From Solanum dulcamara (Eukaryota; Streptophyta; Magnoliopsida; Solanales; Solanaceae), in contig NC_077242.1 in NCBI RefSeq assembly GCF_947179165.1, forward strand, positions 76,179,097 through 76,243,096: DNA of 64,000 nt, written 5' to 3'. The position numbers were made by a program, and so were the translations under genes. Below the pieces are notes generated by a model, which saw nothing but the letters and a program-made list of their open reading frames with translations, was not told where the DNA came from and ran no database searches. This document shows, piece by piece, positions 56,568 through 64,000 of this stretch; position 1 is the first letter of the stretch, and every line of letters begins with the position of its first letter.

Positions 56568-57020
56568 AAATATATAATGGAAACATTTTTATCATGTTTT
56601 CAGATGTTTAATAAAAATAAATTATAATTCAATGTCTAGTCAGTCTAGATAAAAGTTGTTGATGTATTCAACTTTTATCATCATTATTTTTTAAAAGATC
56701 ATATATGGTGTTAGAAATAACTTCTTAGATACCTAAAGAGAGTGTTGAAAACATATGCATAAATCGCATCCATCTATAGCGATTTATGAATCAATTTTTT
56801 TGTCTTATTTATTTTTGAATTAATTTATTATTTCCACCATTTACTTTTATTATTTGTCCACTATTAGAAAAATAGATTTTGATTTTTTACTTGTCACTTT
56901 TAATATATCAAGAAAAAAAAAATTATTTTTACCCTGAACGTTAATTATTTATTTCTCAAATCATTTCTCAATACCTAAAACTATTCATCAATTATTAAGG
57001 TGTATCTAGGAGGGTCCCCC

Positions 57021-57036
57021 GGGTTCACGTGAACCC
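57021..57036. repeat. Perfect 16-bp palindrome GGGTTCACGTGAACCC, copy 1 of 6
   Basis: Perfect palindrome centred on CACGTG (a G-box core). Further copies: 57954-57969 (perfect), 58974-58987 (14 bp, changed outer bases), 59829-59844 (perfect), 60667-60680 (14 bp) and 63804-63818 (decayed). Confidence 0.9.
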
Positions 57037-58415
57037 ATATTCCTCTCTCAAGATCATACTCCCTCCGTCCAACAATACTTGTCAACTATTAACTTTGCAC
57101 AATTTTTAAGAAACTATAAATAAAAGGGTAAGTTAAAGTGTATAAATAAAAATGAATGGAAGGGGTAATCAGTTGCATCTGCATTGATTAATCAAATGTA
57201 AATACATTGTACATAGAAGGAGAATGAAGTTATGATAGTTCTTTTACGGTGTTAGTGATACTTCATATTAAAACTCGTAGTGTTGAATGATATAGCATTT
57301 AATTCATGGGTTCAAACGATCTTAATAACTTTGACATAGAATATAGTTAATAATTACTATTTGAATATATAAGAATTGATTTTAGACCTATAATTTTAAA
57401 AGTTTAACGGATTCGGTGATAAGAACCTTAAGGTCAAACCAAACAATTTTATATTTTACATCCACCTTTTCGTAATAGTGCATCAAACCTCTCAAAATCT
57501 TGAATCGATATACCTCTGACCAAATCTTAATAACTCAATTGATTGAATATGTAAAATTTTACTTTGTTTTGGAAGATTTGATTCTCCACGTATTAATCCC
57601 CTCCCTCATTTTTTTTTCTGACCCACAATTTATTTATTTTTTACTATTTTTTTAAAAAAAGGTCACATATGGTGTTTAAATAACTTCTTAGATGCCTAAA
57701 GAGAGTGTTTGAAAACATATGCATAAAACGCATCCATTATATACGATTTATGAATCAGCCTTTTGTTCCTTATTTATTTGAATTAATTTATTACTTTAAA
57801 AATTGATTTTCATATTTTACTTGCCACTTTTAATATATCAATAAGAAATAATATATTTTTTTCTATATTACGCTAAACATTAATTATTTATTTCTCAAAT
57901 CATTTCTCAATATCTAAAACTATATTATTAAAGTATATCTACGAGGGTCCCCTGGGTTCACGTGAACCCATATTATCCTCTCAAGATTATATATAATATT
58001 AAAATATTTATATTAATTATTATTTTTTAAAAACGTCTAAATTCAAAATGTACTACTAAAAATGAATGAGGGAGTAATCAGTTGCATTTGCATTAATTAA
58101 TCAAATGTAAATAAATTGTACACGGAAGGAGAATGAAGTTGTGATTAAATCCCCTCCCCCATTATTTTCCTAACCCACAATTTTATTTTATTTTTATATT
58201 TTTTAAAAAGGTCATATAGGTGTTGAAATAATTTCTTACATATCTATATTAGGAAGTGTTGAAAAGAAATGCATAAAACACATTTGATTTATGAATGCAT
58301 TTCTTCCTTCTTATTTATTTTGAAATTATTCTATTATTCTCTTCGTTTAATTTTACTTGTCCACTATTTCAAAAATATATTTTTACTTTTTGTTTGTCAA
58401 TTTTTAACATATCAA

Positions 58416-58442
58416 AATATATATATATATATATATATATAT
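58416..58442. repeat. AT dinucleotide microsatellite
   Basis: A run of about 13 AT units in the repeat array. Confidence 0.9.
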
Positions 58443-59090
58443 TATTTTACTATTTTATCCTCAATATTAATTACTCATTTCCAAAATTAATTATTTCCCC
58501 AAGACGTTAAAATTATTCATCAATTAATAGGAATATTGTAGGAAAATACTCATATTAATTATCATTTCTTATAAAACATGCAAAATTAAAAGCGAACAAG
58601 TAAAAATTAATGGAGGGAGTAATCAGTTACGTTTTGAATTAATTACTCAAATGTAAATAAATTGTATGTTGAAGGGAAATGAAGTTGGGATAGTTTTTTT
58701 TTACAGTTTTAGAAAACATATGCATAAAACGCATTCAATCTATGCGATTTATAAATCAGCTTTTTTCCCTTATTTATTTGAATTGACTTATTACTTTCTC
58801 TGTGTATTTTTACTGTCCACTATTTAAAAATATATTTTTATTTTTAACTTGTCACTTTTAATATATTAAAAAAAATCTATTTTACCGTAACATTAATTAT
58901 TTATTTCTCAAATTATTTCTCAAGATCTAAAACTATTTATCAATTATTAAAGCGTATCTAGGAGAGTCCCTTAGATTCACGTGAATCCATATTTCCCTCT
59001 CGAGATCATATATAATAGTAAAATATTTATATTAATCTTTATTTTTTTAAAAACATATAAAATTCAAAGTGTAGAAGTAAAAATGAATTT

Positions 59091-59111
59091 AGGGTGGGTG
59101 GGGGGGGGGGG
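59091..59111 (+). repeat. G homopolymer tract
   Basis: GGGTGGGTGGGG continues into a run of G of more than ten bases. Such tracts are unusual in this AT-rich DNA and can form G-quadruplexes; the exact length may suffer from sequencing error. Confidence 0.7.
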
Positions 59112-61218
59112 TTAACCAGTTGCATCTATATTAATTAATCAAATGTAATATAGTTTGAATTTGGACATTCAAACCTTTTAGTTTGGATATGAGAAAATAG
59201 TACCTTCATTTCATTTTACTTGGTGTCTATATCAAAATTTAGATCTTTATTTTACTTGTGTATTTTAATAGTGTACTCATTTTCTCGAAAACTTTGATAC
59301 ACCTTTGAAAATTGTAATAGCTCGATTGGTTGACTATCTGAAATTTCACTTTGTTGGTGAAGATTTAATTCTCCACCTATTGATTTCATTTCCCATTTTC
59401 TTTTTCCCGCCCCCAATTTTAATTTTATTTTTATAAAAGGGTTCATATATGGTGTTGAATTTTTTTTTTATTTTATTTTAAATTAAAGACCACCCCCCAA
59501 AAAAGATAATGTGATTGAAATTACTGCTTAGATATTACCTAAAGAGGAAGTGTTGAAAACAATAAATAAAACGCACTCAACACGTACGATTTATGAATGC
59601 TTGTGTTTTCTTATTTATTTTTAAATTTATTTATTTATCTATTCGTTCACTTTTAATTGTTCATAATTATAAAAATAGAGTTTTGCTTTTTACTGGTTCC
59701 TTTTAACATATCAAGTAAAGTCAAAAAAAAAATCTCATTTTGTCCTCAACATTAATTACTTATTCTAAAATCATTTATCAAGACCTAAACTATTCATCAA
59801 TTAATATGGTGTATCTAGGGTGTTCTTTGGGTTCACGTGAACCCATGCTTCCTTCCGAAATCATATATAGTAATGTTATATTTTTTTTAAAATAATATTT
59901 AAATATAGATATATGAATCCATATTCAAAGTATTATATAATGCGATGATGATTGTGTGCACCTCTTTCAAAAGTTTCAAGTCTACCACAGAAGAGATTTC
60001 TAAAAAAACTAGCATTGTATATTTTATATAATTAAAAATAATGTGCATATTAAAACTAGTAGTTTTGAATGATATAGCATACAATCCAATAGTTTTAATA
60101 ATCTAACGGATTCAATGATAAGAACCTAAAGGTCAAATCAAACAAATTTATATCTTAGATCCGTCTTTTCGTAATAGTGCATCAAATCTCTCGAAATCTA
60201 TCATACGCCTCTAACCGAATCTTAGTAGCCCAGTTAATTGGATATCTGAAATTTCAGTGTGTTTATGAAGGTTTGATTTCTACATACTAATCCCCTACCA
60301 TATATTTTTCTCGGCCCACAATTTTATTTTATTTTAAAAAAAAACGGACATATATGGTGTTTAAATAACTTCTTAGATACATAAAGAGATAGTGTTGAAA
60401 ACATATGCATAAAACGCATTCAACCTATGAGATTTATGAATCAACTTTTTTTCCTTATTTATTTGGATTAATTTATTACTCCCTCTATTCATTTTTACTG
60501 TTCATTAATTAAAAATATTTTTTTATTTTTTACTTGTCACTTTTAATATATTAAGAAATTATTCTTTTCTATTTTACGCTCAACATTAATTATTTATTTC
60601 TCAAATCATTTTTCAAAACCTAAAATTATTCATCAATTATTAAGGTGTATCAAGGAGGGTCCCCTGGGTTCACGTGAACCATATTTTTCTCTCGAGATCA
60701 TATATAATAGTAAAATATTCATATTAACTATTACTTTCTCTATTCCATATTAACTGAATTTCTAGAGCTTTTTTCATTGTTCAAAATAGTTAAATTGTTC
60801 AAAGTTCAAGAGAAATATTTGAATCTTTTTTCATGTTTACCCTTTTAATTAAAGAATTTTTGTAATTTTCTAGAAGTTAAAGATACACTACTTACAAAGT
60901 TATACTCCAATAAAGGACTATTTGTATTTATCATTTCACATTTAATTATCTTAATGAGGCTGATTAAATAAAGGGTAATAGAGGAAAATATAATTCAAAT
61001 TTTGTCCTATAATACTTTTCTTAGTATATGTGCATTACCTTAGAAATTCAATTAATATAGAATAGAAGAAATATTTTTTAAAGAGCGTGCAAAATTAAAA
61101 GTGTACAAATAAAAATGAATGGAGGGAATAATCAATTGCATCTGCATTAATTAATCAAATGTAAATAAATTGTACAATGAAAGGAGAATGAAGTTGTGAT
61201 AGTTCTTCTTTAATGTTA

Positions 61219-63002
61219 TGAAATGACTTGTTCCCGTTGTTAGGGACAGGCCAATGGGGAAGGATTTCGGGCCAAAAAAAATCGGGTAGTAACTTAGAAA
61301 AATTTGAGCATAGGCCAGACTTGGACATATTATGATTCAGGTGAAGTGTAGGGTGATCACGTGAATGATAGGAGGTCAAATCTATAGTTTGATTGGATAG
61401 GCTGATAGCCAAGATGATATGGAGTATTTATGGCTTCGCGAAATCGCATTCGAACGAGTAAAACTCTCGAAATCGAATTTGGCGTGAAGGGTATAATTTT
61501 AATACATCTTTGGAAAGGTGTGTTGAGAAATGGGGGCTTGGAGCACAAACTCCGAGCTCACTTCTTCCGTATATCTTGTTAGAGCGGGATTATTTCCTCG
61601 AGATCTAGGTCGTCAGAGCGGAACAGTCGCGACTTAAGTCGTGAAAAAGACCAGAAATGGTCTTTTCTACAACAATCAATTTCTAAAATCCCAAGAGGCG
61701 ACCTAGGGCGATTTCAATTGATTTTCCACGGATTTCCACGCTTAAGGTAAGGTTTTTACTCCCTAGATTCATACTTTGATTCCTAGAAACTAGAAGTATG
61801 GTGATAATCATTGAGGGAGGGTTTGAACTGAATATCTATGGTGGAAAATACCCCTAGGGTAAGGTTAGGATCATGGTTTTGACTTATAGAGTGAAGTTGT
61901 GTTATATTTCCTGATAGTTAGACCATTGTATTGATCCTTGATATGTATTTAATGTTTTCTAGATCAAGAACGAGAAGAAAGAATCCGGAAAGGGAAGGCT
62001 CTTGCATTGTAAGGTTGCGAAAGCTTGAATTTGAAGTAGATGATGGTCTAGTTTCCCGTATGTGTTTCATATACTTGTTAAATTGCTTCATGATATGCAT
62101 GTGTGTATATGAATAGGGAAACATGCTATATTATGTGTGAAATGATCACTTGTTGACCTGTTATTGTGATGAACCTGTTCTTGGTGGTATAAATGTTGTA
62201 AACATTGAATGTTATTGTGATTGTGATATATTGGGATCGAGTGTCATATTTTGACACATGATTTGGATCGGGTGTCACATTCCGACATGTATTTGAATCA
62301 GGTGTCATGTTCCGACACATACTCGGATCGGGTGTCACGTTCTGACATAAAATTGATTATTTGTAGGTCTCATGAGAGGACCCTTGTGTGAAATTATAGC
62401 ATGTGGAAGACATTGAGTTGTGATATTGAGATATTGTTGACTTATTATGTATATGTATATGCCTATTGTGTTGAACTTACTTGTCTATGATCCGCTTACT
62501 GGCTAACCGCGTGATCCTACCAGTACACCGTTGTTTTTGTGTACTGATACTACTCTTGCTCTGCCTTTTTGTTGAGTACATGGCATATTCAGCCGACTGC
62601 AGAGAGACCTCGGTTAGAAGATTAAGCTTGTTCGAGTTCAAGAGTGAGCTGTTTGTTTCAAGCTGCCATGGACTCTTCCATGTTCTCGTCCCCCTTTCTA
62701 GAACTAAGACTTTAGACACTGTTTTATTATTATATTTTCTTATGGGAGTGTTTCCCTTTCCTTTTCAGATATTGTTAGAGTTTTGATACGGATGATTTCA
62801 GTTTTCTAAGGTGTTTCCGCACTTTTTGATATTTGATTTTTTTCTGAGTTTATGAGGACTCAGTCATTATTCTAGTTTATATCCTACTTCCACAAATCTA
62901 AGCTTGTAAATATATTTTGATTTTTATTGTTGGACTGTTAGAATGGTTCTCCCATCGGAGAGTTAGAGTGGGTTGCAGTCACGGTAGATTGGGGTTGTGA
63001 CA
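61219..63002. mobile_element. Second solo LTR, related to the first, with TGTTA target duplication
   Basis: The element begins TGAAATGACTTG and ends GGGGTTGTGACA, with TGTTA on both sides (61214-61218 and 63003-63007). Joining the flanks restores the array sequence seen at 57236-57250 (GTGTTAGTGAT). Length is 1,784 bp. It shares with the LTR at 5815-7798 the GGATCGGGTGTCAC repeats, a GTACTGA-TACTAC-type middle and the ending GGTTCTCCCA ... TGACA. No internal domain is present. Small open frames (for example 62481-62786) are chance. Confidence 0.82.
62236..62346 (+). repeat. Four tandem GGATCGGGTGTCAC-type repeats in the second solo LTR
   Basis: Units GGATCGAGTGTCATATTTTG, GGATCGGGTGTCACATTCCG, GAATCAGGTGTCATGTTCCG and GGATCGGGTGTCACGTTCTG each end in ACA(T/C). 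They match the four units in the first LTR, with spacing of about 27 bp instead of 32. Confidence 0.88.
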
Positions 63003-64000
63003 TGTTAGTAGATTAAATATAAACTATTCATTAATCTTTTCAAGATCCTGAATACGCCTCTAAAAATTTTAGTAGCTTTGTTGATTGGCTATCTAAAATT
63101 TTACTTTATTGATGAATATTCAATTTTCCATATTATTAATCCCCTCCCTTATTATTTTTTCTGACCCACAATTTAATTTCATTTTATCTTTTAAAAAAAA
63201 TCATATAGGTGTTGAAATATCTTCTTAGATAACAAAATAGTAAGTGTTGAAAAGAAAGGCATAAAACACATTCATCCCATGCGAATTATGAAGAATGCAT
63301 TTATTTTTTAAGTTACTTTACTACTCTCTTTTCAATTTTACTTGTCCACTATTTTAAAAGTATATTTGTACTTTTTATTTGTCACTTTTAACATATCAAG
63401 AAAACATAATAATTATTTTCTATTTATCCTCAACATTAGTTACTTATTTCCAAAATTATTTGTCAAGACGTAAAATTATTAGTCAATTAATAGGAATATT
63501 GTAGTAAGATACTAATATTAATTATCATATCTTACAAAACGTGTAAAATTTAAAGTAGACGGATAAAAATTAATGGAGGGAGTTATGAGTTTTAATTATT
63601 TTTATAAAAGGATTCTATGTGTGCACTTTTAATTTTTTTTATTATTATAAAAATAGAGTTTTAATTTTTATCGGTCCTTTTAACATATCAATAAAAAATC
63701 AATTTTTATTTATTTTGCCCTTAATATTAATTACTTATTCCTCAAATCATTTATGAAGACCAAAACCATTCATCAATTAATATGGCGTATCTAGGTTTTT
63801 TTAGGTTTACGTGAATCCATGCTTCCTCCTGAAATCATATATAGTAATATTATATTTTTAAAAAAAATATTTAAATATAGATGCATGAACCCATACTCAA
63901 AGTATTATCTAATGCGATGATGCTTGCATGTACCTCTACAAGTTAGGTTTGAAATTTAAATATTATATTTATCTTTTTTTTATTTCTAAAATTGGTAACA
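63003..64000. repeat. Degenerate repeat array, right part, to window end
   Basis: The same units continue after the LTR: AAATCATATAGGTGTTGAAA (63189), GCATAAAACACATTC, ACTTGTCCACTATTTTAAAA, TTAATGGAGGGAGTTATGAG, and a worn palindrome at 63804-63818. The array runs off the window. No gene is seen. Confidence 0.75.

Larger units (their letters stand above)
56680..61218. repeat. Degenerate ~0.5-1.0-kb repeat array with G-box palindromes (left part)
   Basis: Sections containing GGTCATATATGGTGTTGAAA, AACATATGCATAAAACGCAT, ACTTGTCACTTTTAATATAT, TTAATTATTTATTTCTCAAA, GTGTATCTAGGAGGGTCCCC, GGGTTCACGTGAACCC, GGAGGGAGTAATCAGTTGCA and ATTAATTAATCAAATGTAAA recur in that order. Unit starts are near 56697, 57661, 58207, 58700, 59443 and 60345, and the spacing varies because of internal deletions. 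No coding capacity. Some units carry further parts (GATTTGATTCTCCACGTATT and CAAATCTTAATAACTCAATT). The array resumes after the solo LTR. Confidence 0.85.

Noticed and set aside
62481..62786. 101-codon plus frame near the right edge
   Set aside because: It lies inside the second solo LTR and has no recognised domain.

Overview
This window is plant nuclear DNA, very probably from a Solanaceae species (Solanum or a close relative). It is AT-rich. Its genes have GT-AG introns and plant-specific families: a GT47 exostosin-like glycosyltransferase, a FAS1 protein and a prolamin-like secreted protein. It also holds tRNA-derived SINEs, TTG-tailed SINEs, MITEs and LTRs with GGATCGGGTGTCAC-type internal repeats, all of kinds I know from Solanaceae. 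No species can be fixed from sequence alone.

Layout. (1) 1-3050: decayed caulimovirid-like endogenous pararetrovirus on the minus strand, with a tRNA-Met-type primer site, a movement-protein region and a coat-protein-like region that runs off the left edge. (2) 3052-16735: about 64 monomers of a 183-bp satellite, split by a 1,984-bp solo LTR (5815-7798) with a perfect 5-bp target duplication. (3) 16736-18880: about 12 monomers of a second, ~178-bp satellite in the opposite orientation that shares a ~60-bp core with the first. (4) 19073-21095: MITEs and short repeats, including a 1,000-bp PIF/Harbinger-like element with a nested foldback. (5) 21629-54985: a gene island with six genes. (6) 55050-64000: gene-poor DNA with a plastid ycf3 fragment, a degenerate ~0.9-kb repeat array marked by a palindrome (GGGTTCACGTGAACCC), and a second solo LTR (61219-63002).

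Genes: GT47 glycosyltransferase (+, 2 exons); TTC1-like tetratricopeptide protein (-, 5 exons); FAS1-domain protein (+, 1 exon); HAD 5'-nucleotidase of the NT5C2 class (-, 13 exons, first splice uncertain); HD-domain HDDC2/YfbR-like 5'-deoxynucleotidase (-, 8 exons); prolamin-like small secreted protein (-, 1 exon). They are independent plant genes, not a pathway cluster. The two nucleotidase-type genes are neighbours on the same strand, which may be chance. All exon boundaries were read by eye from splice signals, codon phase and family knowledge; no transcript data were used.

I found no convincing new multi-gene system. The most unusual structures are the two inverted satellite families with a common core, the read-through frame created by a 183-bp (61-codon) period, the repeated G-box palindrome array, the intronic minisatellites, and a long near-perfect hairpin in an intron.
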